NCBI RefSeq assembly: GCF_015752205.1
Contig: NZ_JADOVG010000005.1
Span: forward strand, 124,001 to 188,000
Length of the DNA: 64,000 nucleotides
Direction of reading: 5' to 3'
Origin: Polaromonas sp. CG_9.7
GTDB lineage: Bacteria; Pseudomonadota; Gammaproteobacteria; Burkholderiales; Burkholderiaceae_C
The first letter of the stretch is position 1. Every line of letters begins with the position of its first letter. Below, piece by piece: positions 29,064-38,506 of the stretch. The notes beneath the pieces were generated by a model, which saw only the letters and a list, made by a program, of their open reading frames with translations, did no database searches and was not told the DNA's origin. Made by a program: the position numbers and the translations under genes.

Positions 29064-30257
29064 TTAAACGGCGTAGTCCGCCACAAACTTGCGGTCAATC
29101 CGGTCTTTCCAGCGCCAGACCCAGGCGCCTTCGACGCTAAGGCCGCCCCACACGGCAATTGCATGGCGACCGCCGCATGACAGCAGGTTGAGCGTGCGCT
29201 TTTGCGGTGCATAGGGCTTGAGCGGCCGGCCTTGCCATGCGGCGCGCAAATTGGCCAGCAGTGGCGGACCGGCGCGCACCGCGTACACACCGCTTCGCGG
29301 ATGCGGCGCATCAACGCGGCTGGCCACATCGCCAGCAGCAAATACCGCCGGATGGCTGGTGCTTTGCTGAAAGCCGTTGACCGCCACAAAGCCCCCTTCG
29401 TCAAGGGCCAGTCCGGTGCCAGCCAGCCATGCCGGCGCCTGAGCGCCCAAGGCCAGCAACGGCACATCGCAAGCCAGGCGCTGGCCGCTGCCCAGCTTGA
29501 TGCAGCCTGAATCCAGCCCGACGCAGGTCTCTGGCAGCACCTCGATCCGAAGGCGTTGCAAGGCCTTGGCAAGGCGGCGCTGCACGCCAGCCGTGTAACT
29601 GGCACCCGGCGGATTCGCGCCACTGAGCAATGTCACCCGGCTGCCCGGCGCAAACGACGCACCTTTTAACGCATGGGCAGCGGCCATGGCCAGTTCCAGC
29701 CCCGCCGCACCTGCGCCCACCACCACCAAGTGAATTTTTTTCTGTCGCGCCACCGCCATCACCCGGGGCCAGAGCTGGCCGAAGGCTTCGATGGGTCGCA
29801 CGAACAAGGCATGCTCTCGCGCGCCGGGCATTTTTTCCTCAATCTGTTGGCGGTCCATGACCGGGCCGGTGTTCAGGCTCAGCCAGTCGTAAGGCAGGGT
29901 CGCGCCACTGGCCAGGGTCACGCTGCGCGCTTCAGCATTAATGCCCGCCGCACTGCCTTGCACATAGCGCGCGCCGCAGCGGGCAAGCAGCCCCTCAAGC
30001 GGAATCATGCAGTTGTCCAGCGTGTAATGCCCGGCGACAAACCCCGGCACCATGCCGGAATACAGCTGGCGCGCATGTGGCGCGACCACCGTGATGGCCA
30101 GATCGGCCGGCCGGTCTTGCGCCAGGCCTTGCAGCACATGCACGTGCGCATGGCCGGCGCCCAGCAGCACCAGATGCCGCTTGACGGCTGGCGCAGCGCT
30201 TGCCGAGAAAAGGCCTGCGTCTTCAGCAGGCTTGGCTTTGCTTGCAGCCTGGGTCAT
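29064..30257 (-). CDS. FAD-dependent pyridine nucleotide-disulfide oxidoreductase, SelD N-terminal-partner type
   Basis: This 397-residue flavoprotein starts its FAD fold with HLVLLGAGHAHVHVL at about 28-42. GAGHAHV is characteristic of the family found fused N-terminal to selenophosphate synthetase (Nterm_to_SelD), and also of NDH-2-like proteins. A second nucleotide fold VVVGAGAAGLELA lies near 173, and the FAD motif VFAAGDVA near 306. Here it is stand-alone: there is no SelD domain or selD gene in the window. It overlaps the DUF3047 gene by ATGA and belongs to the minus-strand operon divergent from arsS. The electron acceptor is unknown. Confidence 0.82.
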   Translation of the reverse strand: MTQAASKAKPAEDAGLFSASAAPAVKRHLVLLGAGHAHVHVLQGLAQDRPADLAITVVAPHARQLYSGMVPGFVAGHYTLDNCMIPLEGLLARCGARYVQGSAAGINAEARSVTLASGATLPYDWLSLNTGPVMDRQQIEEKMPGAREHALFVRPIEAFGQLWPRVMAVARQKKIHLVVVGAGAAGLELAMAAAHALKGASFAPGSRVTLLSGANPPGASYTAGVQRRLAKALQRLRIEVLPETCVGLDSGCIKLGSGQRLACDVPLLALGAQAPAWLAGTGLALDEGGFVAVNGFQQSTSHPAVFAAGDVASRVDAPHPRSGVYAVRAGPPLLANLRAAWQGRPLKPYAPQKRTLNLLSCGGRHAIAVWGGLSVEGAWVWRWKDRIDRKFVADYAV

Positions 30258-31042
30258 GGGGACAGCGTGACATCGCCCACGTAACCCAGACTTTGGCCGC
30301 CGGTGTTGTCCGAATCGCCGCCTACCAGCAGGCTTTGCAAGGGCGGCAAGGTTGCGGACTCCTGACCGAAGGCGCGTTGGAAATCAGCGGCCAGGTCTTG
30401 CGAGTGCGTGATCCATTGGCCCAGATGCTGCTCGCCGCTGTCAGCCACGATCATGCGCATGCGGTGCGTGTAGGCGTTGTCGAGCAGGGTGCCGGCCGGC
30501 AGGCTGGCGTCCCAGACATAGCACAAGGTGGCGGCTGGCAGGTTTTCGCCACTCACCGAGCGGGCAACCCGCATCATGTTGCGCTCGACAAAGCCAAGCT
30601 GCTCCAGCGGCATGTTGAACAGGGCGCAGACCTTGAGCGGCGTGTCATCGCCGGATTTTTGCCGCAGGTCGGTGCCGCGCAGCGGTTGGTCAAGCCGCCA
30701 GCGCCAGCGCAGTTTCATGCCAGGCACCAATGCAAGGTCTGGCAAGTCATGCACCAAATTGGCATAGGAATGGTCAGTCTGCACCCGCAATACCGGGCGG
30801 CCGTCCATGGGCACCAGGTCAAAGCGGGTGGGCGGTTTGGCTACCTTGGGCAGGCCAACCACGCGCCAGGGTGATGGTGGCACCGTACCGCTGGCGGATG
30901 AGAAAGGATGCAGATTCGCCGTCATTGCGACAGAATCTTGAGCAAATACCGGATTCGCGCATATCCACAGGGCACTTGCAGCTATGAAAATAGTAGCGCT
31001 TGAAAAATAAGGTATGCGCCTTGTGGCGGGATGCAGTGTCAT
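30254..31042 (-). CDS. Secreted DUF3047-family protein
   Basis: This is a 262-residue exported protein of unknown function. The signal peptide includes SSATIFIAASALW, encoded by a copy of the dispersed repeat, and cleavage is expected near VFAQD. The mature part has family features: MKLRWRWRLDQPLRGTDLR, DDTPLKVCALF, and near the C-terminus SDNTGGQSLGYVGDVTLSP. The ATG at 31042 follows the stop of the upstream gene by one base; the longer frame start (31120) would overlap that gene. Its stop overlaps the next gene start by ATGA, so all three genes are tightly coupled. Confidence 0.8.
   Translation of the reverse strand: MTLHPATRRIPYFSSATIFIAASALWICANPVFAQDSVAMTANLHPFSSASGTVPPSPWRVVGLPKVAKPPTRFDLVPMDGRPVLRVQTDHSYANLVHDLPDLALVPGMKLRWRWRLDQPLRGTDLRQKSGDDTPLKVCALFNMPLEQLGFVERNMMRVARSVSGENLPAATLCYVWDASLPAGTLLDNAYTHRMRMIVADSGEQHLGQWITHSQDLAADFQRAFGQESATLPPLQSLLVGGDSDNTGGQSLGYVGDVTLSP
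30978..31002 (-). repeat. Dispersed repeat copy within the DUF3047 signal peptide
   Basis: On the minus strand this reads CAAGCGCTACTATTTTCATA followed by GCTGC. In the gene frame it encodes SATIFIA, forming the hydrophobic core of the signal peptide. Confidence 0.75.
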
Positions 31043-31043
31043 G

Positions 31044-33206
31044 TCAGCTTCGTTTCCAGTCGTGGTATTTACGCACCCATTCAAGCAGCCGCACGGGTTG
31101 GTGCGCACGCTTCCACTCACCGGCTGCGTACTTATTGGCTTCCGACAGCGTTGGGTAGGTGTGAATGGTCGAGAGAATCTTGTTCAGCCCCAGCCCGTGC
31201 CGCATTGCCAGCACGTACTCGGCCAGCAAATCGCCGGCGTGGGTGCCGACGATGGTGACGCCAAGGATTTTGTCCTTGCCCGGCACGGTCAGCACTTTGA
31301 CGAAACCGCGCGCTTCGCTGTCGGCAATGGCGCGGTCCAGGTCGTCGATGTTGTATTTCGTGACCTCGTAAGCCACGCCTTTTTCGGTCGCCTCGGCTTC
31401 GCTCAAGCCCACGCGCGCGACTTCCGGGTCAATGAAAGTGGTCCACGGAATCACCGAGTAGTCGGCCTTGAACAGCCTGAACTCGCCAAACAGCGCATTG
31501 ACCGCGGCGTACCACGCCTGGTGGGCCGCCACGTGCGTCAGCTGGTAAGGCCCGGCCACGTCGCCAGCCGCATAGATATTGGGGTAGATGGTCTGCAAAT
31601 AGTCGTTGGTGGGCACCGTGCGTTCGGTCGAAATGCCGAGCTCTTCAAGGCCGTAACCGGTCAGGCGCGCCGCGCGGCCGACGGCGCAGATCAGCTGGTC
31701 GAATTCAATGGCGATTTCCTGGTCCTGGTGCGTCACCCACAGGGTTTTGACGTCGCCCATTTTCTCGCAGCGCAGCGCCTTGTGGCCGGTCAGCACCTGC
31801 ACGCCGTCGGCAGCCAGTGCATCGCGGACCAGCGCAGACACTTCTTCGTCCTCACGGCCCATCAGGCGCGGCGCCATTTCCACCTGCTTGACCTCAGCGC
31901 CCAGCCGCGCAAAGGCCTGCGCCAGTTCGCAGCCAATCGGCCCACCACCCAGTATCACCAGGCGTCGCGGCACGGCGTCCAGCTGGGCAAACACGTCCCA
32001 CAGCGTGTCGCTGGTGACATAACCCACGTCGTCCAGACCGGGCAGCGGCGGCACGAATGGCCGGGCGCCGGCAGCGATCACGATGCTGCGGGTGGTCAGC
32101 GTTTGCGTGCCGCCACCGTTCAGCGCAATTTCCACCGTCCACGGGTTGACGATGCGGGCGTGGCCCTGAAGCACTTCGACGCCCAGGCTGGTGTAGCGCT
32201 CGACGCTGTCGTGTGGGGCAATGGCACGGATCACATCCTGAATCCGCTGCATGATGGCCTTGAAGCTGAACTCTGGCGTGACGTTGCTCAAGCCATAGTT
32301 GGCACCGTGCCGCATCTGCTGCGCCAGCTTGGCGCTGCGGATCAAGGCCTTGGACGGCACGCAGCCGTAGTTCAGGCAGTCGCCGCCCATCTTGTGCGCT
32401 TCCACCAGCGTCACCCTGGCCTTGACCACGGCGGCAATGTAGGCCGACACCAGCCCGCCCGCGCCGGCGCCAATCACCACCAGGTTGCGGTCAAAACTTG
32501 ACGGTTTCACGCCCTTCCAGCGCGCATACACCTTGCGGCGCTTGACCAGCGCCAGCACCTTGCTGACCGCCAGCGGCAGCAGCCCCAGCAGCACGAATGA
32601 GCCAATCAGCCCCGGCGACAAGATCGACTGCAGCGAGTCGATCTTGGCGATTTGCGTGCCTGCGTTCACATAGGCCACGGTGCCGGCGAACATGCCAACC
32701 TGGCTGACCCAGAAGTAAGTCCAGACCTTGATGCGCGTCAAGCCCATGAGCAAATTGAGTGCAAAAAACGGCACAACCGGGATCAGGCGCAGGGAAAAAA
32801 GATAGAAAGCGCCTTCTTTTTCAATGCCCTTGTTGATGTCATCCAGGCGCCGGCCAAAGCGCGCCTGAATCGTATCTCGTAGCAGGTAGCGCGCCACCAG
32901 CATGGCCAGCGTGGCACCCAGGGTCGAAGCCAGCGACACCACCACTGTGCCCAGAACCAGCCCGAAACTGGCACCGCCTGCCAGCGTCAAAATGGCGGCT
33001 CCCGGCAACGACAGCGCAGTCACGGCCACATAGACCGCAAAAAATACCAGCGTCACCATCACCGGCCGTTCGTTGAACAGCGTCGTGAACGATGCCTGGC
33101 TGTCCTTGATGAACGCCAGGCTGAAATAGCGGCCCAGGTCCAGTACGAAAAAAGCGATGATGGCGGCCAGCAGCAAGGCGGCGATCAGAAGTTTGCGCAG
33201 ATTCAC
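31044..33206 (-). CDS. Fusion of a VTT/TVP38 membrane domain with a mercuric reductase-like FAD disulfide oxidoreductase
   Basis: This 720-residue protein has two parts. Residues about 1-225 are a VTT/DedA-like (TVP38/TMEM64) membrane domain, with [17 protein letters not shown] and [18 protein letters not shown]. From about 240 on it is a class I disulfide reductase: FAD motif [14 protein letters not shown] (243-256), redox pair C277/C282 in [17 protein letters not shown] motif [14 protein letters not shown], and the C-terminal HTYPTLSE with the catalytic His-Glu pair. It lacks the C-terminal vicinal cysteines of MerA, so mercury is not a likely substrate. It is first in the minus operon, divergent from MTA phosphorylase and arsS. 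An envelope-linked thiol or metalloid redox role is inferred. Confidence 0.88.
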   Translation of the reverse strand: MNLRKLLIAALLLAAIIAFFVLDLGRYFSLAFIKDSQASFTTLFNERPVMVTLVFFAVYVAVTALSLPGAAILTLAGGASFGLVLGTVVVSLASTLGATLAMLVARYLLRDTIQARFGRRLDDINKGIEKEGAFYLFSLRLIPVVPFFALNLLMGLTRIKVWTYFWVSQVGMFAGTVAYVNAGTQIAKIDSLQSILSPGLIGSFVLLGLLPLAVSKVLALVKRRKVYARWKGVKPSSFDRNLVVIGAGAGGLVSAYIAAVVKARVTLVEAHKMGGDCLNYGCVPSKALIRSAKLAQQMRHGANYGLSNVTPEFSFKAIMQRIQDVIRAIAPHDSVERYTSLGVEVLQGHARIVNPWTVEIALNGGGTQTLTTRSIVIAAGARPFVPPLPGLDDVGYVTSDTLWDVFAQLDAVPRRLVILGGGPIGCELAQAFARLGAEVKQVEMAPRLMGREDEEVSALVRDALAADGVQVLTGHKALRCEKMGDVKTLWVTHQDQEIAIEFDQLICAVGRAARLTGYGLEELGISTERTVPTNDYLQTIYPNIYAAGDVAGPYQLTHVAAHQAWYAAVNALFGEFRLFKADYSVIPWTTFIDPEVARVGLSEAEATEKGVAYEVTKYNIDDLDRAIADSEARGFVKVLTVPGKDKILGVTIVGTHAGDLLAEYVLAMRHGLGLNKILSTIHTYPTLSEANKYAAGEWKRAHQPVRLLEWVRKYHDWKRS

Positions 33207-33435
33207 GGTGATCCTTGAGGTTTATTCTTTTTTTGCGTCGGACCAAGAGGTGATTTTTACAAAAAAAAACGATTCTCCGTGTAGGAGGAAGTCCAGTTCG
33301 CCTGCCAACAGAGCAAAGGGACTTTATCCCAGGAGCCGCCTGCTGCTTGACAACTCGGACAGAATTAAAGGCGAACCGACACATACTCCGTCTCAGAACG
33401 CTGAAACGGCCACACTTCAAACAGGAATTCAAAGC

Positions 33436-34314
33436 ATGAACCAGGCATTGGTCGGCATCATCGGAGGCAGCGGTCTTTACCAGATGGACGCGCTGGAAGG
33501 CGCGCAAGAGCAGGTTATCAGCACGCCGTTTGGCGCTCCGTCCGACGTGCTGGTCACCGGCCGTGTGCATGGCGTACCGGTGGCTTTCCTGGCCCGGCAT
33601 GCGCGCGGCCACCGTCTGCTGCCCTTTGAAGTGCCCTACCGCGCCAACATCCATGCAATGAAGCAGTTGGGCGTGCGCTACCTGCTGTCGGTGTCGGCCG
33701 TGGGTTCACTGAAAGAAGACTTCCGGCCACTCGACATGGTGCTGCCCGACCAGTTCATTGACCTGACCAAACGCCGCGAAAGCACATTTTTTGGCCAGGG
33801 CGCGGTGGCCCATGTGTCGATGGCGCAACCGGTCTGCCCGGCAACCGCCGGCGTGCTGGCGCAGGCAGTGCGCAACGTTCTGGCACTCGAGGCGCCCGGC
33901 CACGGCGTGACGCTGCACGAAGGCGGTACCTATGTGTGCATTGAAGGCCCGCAATTTTCCAGCCTGGCTGAATCGAACTGGTACCGCAGCATGGGCGGCG
34001 GCGTGATCGGCATGACCAACATGCCCGAAGCCAAGCTGGCCCGTGAGGCGCAAATCGCCTACACCACGCTGGCACTGGTGACCGACTTTGACTGCTGGCA
34101 CCCGCGCGAGGCGCATGTGAGCGCCGACATGGCGCTGGCCAACCTGTTCAAGAACGCCGGCCGGGCACAGCAGGTTGCCAGTGAAGCCATTCGGCTGCTG
34201 GGCGCCAGGCAGCCTGCGAGTGAAGCGCACACGGCCCTTAAAAACGCGCTGGTGACCCAGCCTGACGCCATGGCGCCCGAGGTGCGTGCGCGCCTTTCTG
34301 CATTGCTGGGCTGA
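33436..34314 (+). CDS. mtnP: S-methyl-5'-thioadenosine phosphorylase (MTAP family)
   Basis: This 292-residue purine nucleoside phosphorylase of the MTAP class has [20 protein letters not shown] at residues 54-73, the phosphate and base region [18 protein letters not shown] at 163-180, [13 protein letters not shown] at 193-205, and DFDCWH at 217-222 with the adenine-binding Asp. The ATG at 33436 gives the normal length. MTAP releases adenine from 5'-methylthioadenosine by phosphorolysis. It is the first gene before arsS (31-base gap), so a 5'-modified adenosine made by ArsS is a possible natural substrate; plain methionine salvage is the alternative. Confidence 0.9.
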   Translation: MNQALVGIIGGSGLYQMDALEGAQEQVISTPFGAPSDVLVTGRVHGVPVAFLARHARGHRLLPFEVPYRANIHAMKQLGVRYLLSVSAVGSLKEDFRPLDMVLPDQFIDLTKRRESTFFGQGAVAHVSMAQPVCPATAGVLAQAVRNVLALEAPGHGVTLHEGGTYVCIEGPQFSSLAESNWYRSMGGGVIGMTNMPEAKLAREAQIAYTTLALVTDFDCWHPREAHVSADMALANLFKNAGRAQQVASEAIRLLGARQPASEAHTALKNALVTQPDAMAPEVRARLSALLG

Positions 34315-34345
34315 ACTTTTCGGCCGCTCAACGACCCATAGACTT

Positions 34346-35308
34346 ATGCACGCCACCTTACCCCTGCTCAAAAAAATCCAGTTCCCGGCGATTGACCGCT
34401 CGCGTCTAGACACGCTGCAGGTCAACCTGGGCTACAAATGCAACCAGAGTTGCGTGCACTGTCACGTCAACGCCGGGCCCAACCGCACCGAGATGATGGA
34501 CGCGGACACCATGGCCCTGATTCCCGAAGTGCTGACGGCGCGCGGCCTTTCCACGCTGGACCTGACCGGCGGTGCGCCCGAGTTGCACGACGGTTTTCGC
34601 GGCCTGGTGCGCGCTGCGCGGGCGCAAGGCGTGCGCGTCATCGACCGCTGCAACCTGACGATCCTTTTCGAGCCGGGCCAGCAAGATCTGGCGCAATTCC
34701 TGGCCGATCAGCAAGTCGAGGTTGTGGCCTCCATGCCCTGCTATTCAGCCGCCAACGTCGACAAGCAGCGCGGCGACGGCGTGTTTGACCTGAGCATTGC
34801 CGCGCTGCAGCAGCTCAATGCACTGGGCTATGGGCAACCCGGCTCGGGCCTGGTGCTGAACCTGGTTTACAACCCGCAGGGCGCTTCGCTGCCGCCCGAG
34901 CAGCAAACGTTGCAAGCCGATTACAAGCGCGAGTTGCTGGCCCATTTCGGCATCGTCTTCAACGAGTTGTTTGCGCTGACCAACATGCCGATCCAGCGCT
35001 TTGGCTCCACGCTGGTGTCCAAGGGCTCGTTTGACAGCTACATGGAGCTGCTCAAAAGCAGCTACCAGCCGCAGAACCTGCCCGGCGTGATGTGCCGCAG
35101 CACGGTCAGCGTCGACTACCAAGGCTGGCTGTCGGACTGCGACTTCAACCAGCAGCTCGGCCTGCCACTGGGCAACTCCGGCGTACAAAGGCATTTGCGC
35201 GACCTGCTGACGACCAGCCTGGACGGCAAAGCCATCCGTGTGGCGGGACACTGCTACGGCTGCACGGCCGGCCAGGGCAGCAGCTGTGGCGGCGCGCTGG
35301 AACACTGA
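34346..35308 (+). CDS. arsS: Arsenosugar biosynthesis-type radical SAM enzyme ArsS (rSAM/selenodomain family)
   Basis: This 320-residue radical SAM protein binds a 4Fe-4S cluster through C32-x3-C36-x2-C39 (KCNQSCVHCH). The C-terminal Cys-rich region (GHCYGCTAGQGSSCGG, with C303, C306 and C314) is the hallmark of the family once called radical SAM/selenodomain and now ArsS. Characterised ArsS joins the 5'-deoxyadenosyl group of SAM to dimethylarsenite to start arsenosugar synthesis. Here all key positions are Cys; there is no in-frame TGA. The gene is followed by the two glycosyltransferase families known to travel with it. No arsM methyltransferase is in the window. Confidence 0.88.
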   Translation: MHATLPLLKKIQFPAIDRSRLDTLQVNLGYKCNQSCVHCHVNAGPNRTEMMDADTMALIPEVLTARGLSTLDLTGGAPELHDGFRGLVRAARAQGVRVIDRCNLTILFEPGQQDLAQFLADQQVEVVASMPCYSAANVDKQRGDGVFDLSIAALQQLNALGYGQPGSGLVLNLVYNPQGASLPPEQQTLQADYKRELLAHFGIVFNELFALTNMPIQRFGSTLVSKGSFDSYMELLKSSYQPQNLPGVMCRSTVSVDYQGWLSDCDFNQQLGLPLGNSGVQRHLRDLLTTSLDGKAIRVAGHCYGCTAGQGSSCGGALEH

Positions 35309-35315
35309 ACGCGCC

Positions 35316-35999
35316 ATGACGCCCGTCCGCCTGTCCGTGGTGATTCCTGCCCTGAACGAGGCGGCTGGCATGTCGGCCACACTGCAGGCACTGGCGCCAA
35401 TGGCGGCACGCGGCGCGCAACTGCTGGTGGCTGACGGCGGCAGCGTTGATGGCACTGCAACTTTGGCGCAGGCTGGCGGCGCGCAAGTAGTCCACGCCCC
35501 GCGCGGCCGTGCGCTGCAGATGAACGCGGGCGCTCAGAAGGCCAACGGAGGCATCCTGCTGTTCCTGCATGCCGACACCCGGCTGCCGCCAGAGGCCGAC
35601 CGCTTGATTACCCTGGCACTTGCCAACGGCGCGCAAGTCTGGGGTCGTTTTGATGTGTGCATTGAAGGCCGGCCCCGAATGCTGCGCGTGATTGCCGCAT
35701 TCATGAACTGGCGCTCGCGCTTGACCGACATTGCGACCGGCGATCAGGCGCTGTTCATGACCCGCGCCGCATTCGACGCCGTCGGCGGATTCCCGGTCCA
35801 GCCGCTGATGGAAGACATCGAGATGTCAACCCGGCTGCTGAAAATTTCGCGTCCTGCCTGCCTGCGCGCACGCGCCATCACCTCGGGCCGGCGCTGGGAA
35901 ACGCAGGGCGTGTGGCGCACGGTGCTGCTGATGTGGCGACTGCGCCTGGCCTACTGGCGCGGTTCGACGCCCGAGCGGCTGGCCGCGCTGTACCGGTGA
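35316..35999 (+). CDS. Family 2 glycosyltransferase, rSAM/selenodomain-associated (TIGR04283 type)
   Basis: This 227-residue GT-A fold transferase has RLSVVIPALNEAAGM at the N-terminus, the nucleotide-sugar region VADGGSVDGT and the DxD-like FLHADTRLP near residue 85. The acceptor region TGDQALFMTRAAFDAVGGFP and MEDIEMSTRL follow. It starts 7 bases after arsS; the in-frame start inside arsS is rejected. The family is named for its co-occurrence with radical SAM/selenodomain proteins. It could attach the ArsS-derived sugar to an acceptor. Confidence 0.86.
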   Translation: MTPVRLSVVIPALNEAAGMSATLQALAPMAARGAQLLVADGGSVDGTATLAQAGGAQVVHAPRGRALQMNAGAQKANGGILLFLHADTRLPPEADRLITLALANGAQVWGRFDVCIEGRPRMLRVIAAFMNWRSRLTDIATGDQALFMTRAAFDAVGGFPVQPLMEDIEMSTRLLKISRPACLRARAITSGRRWETQGVWRTVLLMWRLRLAYWRGSTPERLAALYR

Positions 36000-36006
36000 T
36001 GCGGCC

Positions 36007-36651
36007 ATGACCCGTCTGGTGGTGTTTGCCAAGGTGCCGCAGGCCGGAGTGGCCAAGACACGGCTGATTCCGGCTTTGGGAGCCGAGGGCGCGGCAACCC
36101 TGGCGCGGCGCATGCTGTGCCACACGCTGTCACAGGCACTGGCTGCAAACGTGCAGGCGGTGGAGTTGTGCATGAGCCCGGCGCCGTCCGATGCAGCATG
36201 GCATGCAGTAGCGTTGCCCCTCGCCATCGAGCGCAGCGATCAGGGCGACGGTGACCTCGGCGCGCGCATGGGCCGGGCAATGGCCCGTGCCTTGGCGCAG
36301 CAGCAGGGTCCGGTCCTGCTGATGGGCACGGACTGCCCGGCGCTGAGCAGCGCCCACATCGCCGAAGCCGGCCGCCAGCTCGAACAACACGACGCCGTAG
36401 TGGTGCCGGTGGCCGATGGCGGCTATGTGCTGATTGGTTTGCGGGCGCCCTGCCCCGGCCTGTTCACCGACATGGCCTGGAGCACGCCGGTGGTGGCGGC
36501 CGAAACCCTGCGCCGCATGGCAAGCCTGGGCCTGCGTGTGTGGCAAGGCCCGCAGTTGCATGACATCGACGAGCCGGCAGACCTGGCACACCTGCCCGCG
36601 GCTTTCACGAATCCGCCATTCCTTGAAAACAACAAGCCCTTGGCGCAATAA
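36007..36651 (+). CDS. Transferase of the DUF2064 / rSAM-selenodomain-associated type (TIGR04282)
   Basis: This 214-residue GT-A-like protein resembles nucleotidyltransferases: VVFAKVPQAGVAKTRLIPAL at residues 5-24 is a nucleotide-binding loop like that of CofC and MobA proteins. LLMGTDCPALSSAHI and VVPVADGGYVLIGL are family signatures. The start is 7 bases after the previous gene. It may activate a sugar 1-phosphate to an NDP-sugar. With MTAP producing a ribose 1-phosphate, that order would make biochemical sense, but this is inference. Confidence 0.86.
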   Translation: MTRLVVFAKVPQAGVAKTRLIPALGAEGAATLARRMLCHTLSQALAANVQAVELCMSPAPSDAAWHAVALPLAIERSDQGDGDLGARMGRAMARALAQQQGPVLLMGTDCPALSSAHIAEAGRQLEQHDAVVVPVADGGYVLIGLRAPCPGLFTDMAWSTPVVAAETLRRMASLGLRVWQGPQLHDIDEPADLAHLPAAFTNPPFLENNKPLAQ

Positions 36652-36664
36652 ATACGGGCATTAG

Positions 36665-36684
36665 CCGCTTCGTTTTCCATAGCG
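36665..36684 (+). repeat. Degenerate dispersed repeat copy
   Basis: CCGCTTCGTTTTCCATAGCG keeps the CGCT, TTTTC and CATAGC parts of the repeat. It lies in the 110-base gap before the PhnD-like gene. Confidence 0.45.
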
Positions 36685-36761
36685 TTTTCATTCCAGCAGA
36701 AAATTATCTGCTCACCCCATCCTGCCGGATTACCGTTCTTTTTTTCATCTGGAGTCAGCCC

Positions 36762-37625
36762 ATGCGCGTCATCACCCAACTCATCATCACCCTGTTTTTC
36801 GGGTTCACCGCGGCGAGCGCCATGGCCGAGGAACCGCTGAAACTCGGAGTTGGACTTTTCCAGCCCAACAAGGACAAAAACGACGCCACCTACCGTCCAT
36901 TGGCCGCGTATCTCGCGGACAAGCTCGGGCGCACGGTCGAATTGCGCACCGTCGACAGCTGGGAAGGCCTTGCCAAATCGCTCGCCAGTGGTGAAACCGA
37001 CCTGGCCCTGATGGGACCGTGGGGCTACGTGCTGGCCAACCAGCAAGCCGGTGCCCAGGTGGTTTCCACCATCCTCTACGACGGCAAGCCGGAGTATTTC
37101 GGCATCATGGTCACCCACCCCGATTCGGGCATCAAGAGCCCCAAAGACCTGAAAGGCCGCACCTTCGCCTTTGGCGATAAAGGCTCCACTTCCGGCTATC
37201 TGATCCCCCTGCACTACTTCATGACGCAGGGGATTGACCCTGAAACCTATTTCAGCAAGGTTCTGTACACCAGCCATCAAGCCATAGAGACGCAAGTCAC
37301 CCGGGGCGCGCTGGATGCCGGTGCCGACTACAACCGCAATCGCAACGCAATGATCGAGCAAGGGCTGATCAAGGCCGATGCATCGCGCATCATCTGGCAG
37401 TCCGCGCCGCTGCCCAACGACGCCTTCGCCGTCAGCAGACAGCTGGCAGGCGACAAAGGCTTCGTGGTTCGCCTTCAGCAGGCGCTTGCAGGCATCGGGG
37501 ATCAACTCAAGGTCCAGCCCGACTTGCTGCCGCCGCACTACACGGGGTTTGTGAGCCGTGACAACGCCTTTTACAAGCCAATCCGGGATGCCGGACTGGC
37601 CACCGGAAAATTGCAGACCAAATAA
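36762..37625 (+). CDS. PhnD-like periplasmic binding protein (phosphate/phosphite/phosphonate family)
   Basis: This 287-residue receptor has a signal peptide (MRVITQLIITLFFGFTAASA) and the PhnD-family core: LKLGVGLFQPNKDKNDATYR, GETDLALMGPWGYVLA and GRTFAFGDKGSTSGYL, where backbone and Ser/Thr residues bind the oxyanion. The same superfamily includes phosphite and phosphonate receptors and the arsenite sensor AioX, so the ligand may be a phosphorus or arsenic oxyanion. It is followed by permease and ATPase genes with 2-base and overlapping junctions. Confidence 0.86.
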   Translation: MRVITQLIITLFFGFTAASAMAEEPLKLGVGLFQPNKDKNDATYRPLAAYLADKLGRTVELRTVDSWEGLAKSLASGETDLALMGPWGYVLANQQAGAQVVSTILYDGKPEYFGIMVTHPDSGIKSPKDLKGRTFAFGDKGSTSGYLIPLHYFMTQGIDPETYFSKVLYTSHQAIETQVTRGALDAGADYNRNRNAMIEQGLIKADASRIIWQSAPLPNDAFAVSRQLAGDKGFVVRLQQALAGIGDQLKVQPDLLPPHYTGFVSRDNAFYKPIRDAGLATGKLQTK

Positions 37626-37627
37626 GC

Positions 37628-38506
37628 ATGTGGCATCGGATTTCACGGGTCTTTGCCGGCCGTATTGGTTTTCTGACACTGGCCGTGGTGTATGCCATTT
37701 TGGTGGCTGGTTGCCTGGCCACCTTCATGGCGGAAGGCGAGTTGTCATTGGGCCGAAGGCCGCTGGAAAACCTGATTCGAACGGCAGGCGAATTTGCCCA
37801 TCCCAGTTTTCTCGATGTCTGGTTTGGCAACACTAGCCTTGAATACCGCAGCGACGACGGCACGGTCTTGCGGGTGGAAAACCGGCAGGACGTCGAGGCA
37901 AATTACCTGTCGGGGCTGGCCAGCGCCACCTGGACCACCTTTCGCATCGCGACACTCGGCTCATTATTGGGTGCCGCGCTGGCGTTGCCCCTGGGCGTAC
38001 TCACCGCCCGCAACCTGGCCGCGCCCCGCTTTTTGCGCCTGCCGGCCAAAGGCATTCTCGACATCGCACGGGCTGTCCACACGCTGGTTTTCGGTCTGGT
38101 GCTGGTCGGCATTGTCGGACTTGGACCCACGGCGGGAATACTGGCAATTGCCTTTCACTCCATGGGCACCTACGGAAAACTGTTTGCTGAATCCATCGAA
38201 GCGCTGGACATGGCGGCGATCGAAGCGGTGCGCAGCGTGGGTGCATCGCCCGCGCAGGTCTTTTTCAATGCGGTGTGGCCCGCCGCATTGCCGCAGTTTG
38301 TCGCCAGTCACCTGTACATCTGGGAGTTCAACATTCGCGACTCCACCATTCTTGGCGTCATCGGCGCAGGCGGGCTGGGCTTGCTCATCACCGAGGCAAC
38401 CTCTTTGTTTCAATGGGGCCGGCTGTCGACGGTGTTGATCGTGATCGTCCTGCTGGTGTCAAGCTTCGATGCGCTGAGCCGGCGCATCCGCAAGGCGCTC
38501 TCATGA
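37628..38506 (+). CDS. PhnE-like ABC transporter permease
   Basis: This 292-residue permease has about six membrane helices. The family stretch SGLASATWTTFRIATLGSLL lies near residue 98, and the ATPase-contact EAA loop is EALDMAAIEAVRSVGASPAQ. It starts 2 bases after the binding protein and overlaps the ATPase gene by ATGA. A long N-terminal periplasmic segment (about 35-95) is unusual for PhnE-type permeases. Confidence 0.87.
   Translation: MWHRISRVFAGRIGFLTLAVVYAILVAGCLATFMAEGELSLGRRPLENLIRTAGEFAHPSFLDVWFGNTSLEYRSDDGTVLRVENRQDVEANYLSGLASATWTTFRIATLGSLLGAALALPLGVLTARNLAAPRFLRLPAKGILDIARAVHTLVFGLVLVGIVGLGPTAGILAIAFHSMGTYGKLFAESIEALDMAAIEAVRSVGASPAQVFFNAVWPAALPQFVASHLYIWEFNIRDSTILGVIGAGGLGLLITEATSLFQWGRLSTVLIVIVLLVSSFDALSRRIRKALS

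Noticed and set aside
31044-33206. Mercuric reductase
   Set aside because: The C-terminal vicinal cysteines and N-terminal heavy-metal domain of MerA are missing, and no mer genes are nearby.
33349-33366. Sigma-70 promoter with TTGACA before the MTA phosphorylase gene
   Set aside because: The -35 is perfect, but no acceptable -10 box lies at 16-18 bases.
34346-35308. Selenoprotein form of the radical SAM/selenodomain enzyme
   Set aside because: All expected positions are Cys codons and no in-frame TGA occurs before the natural stop.
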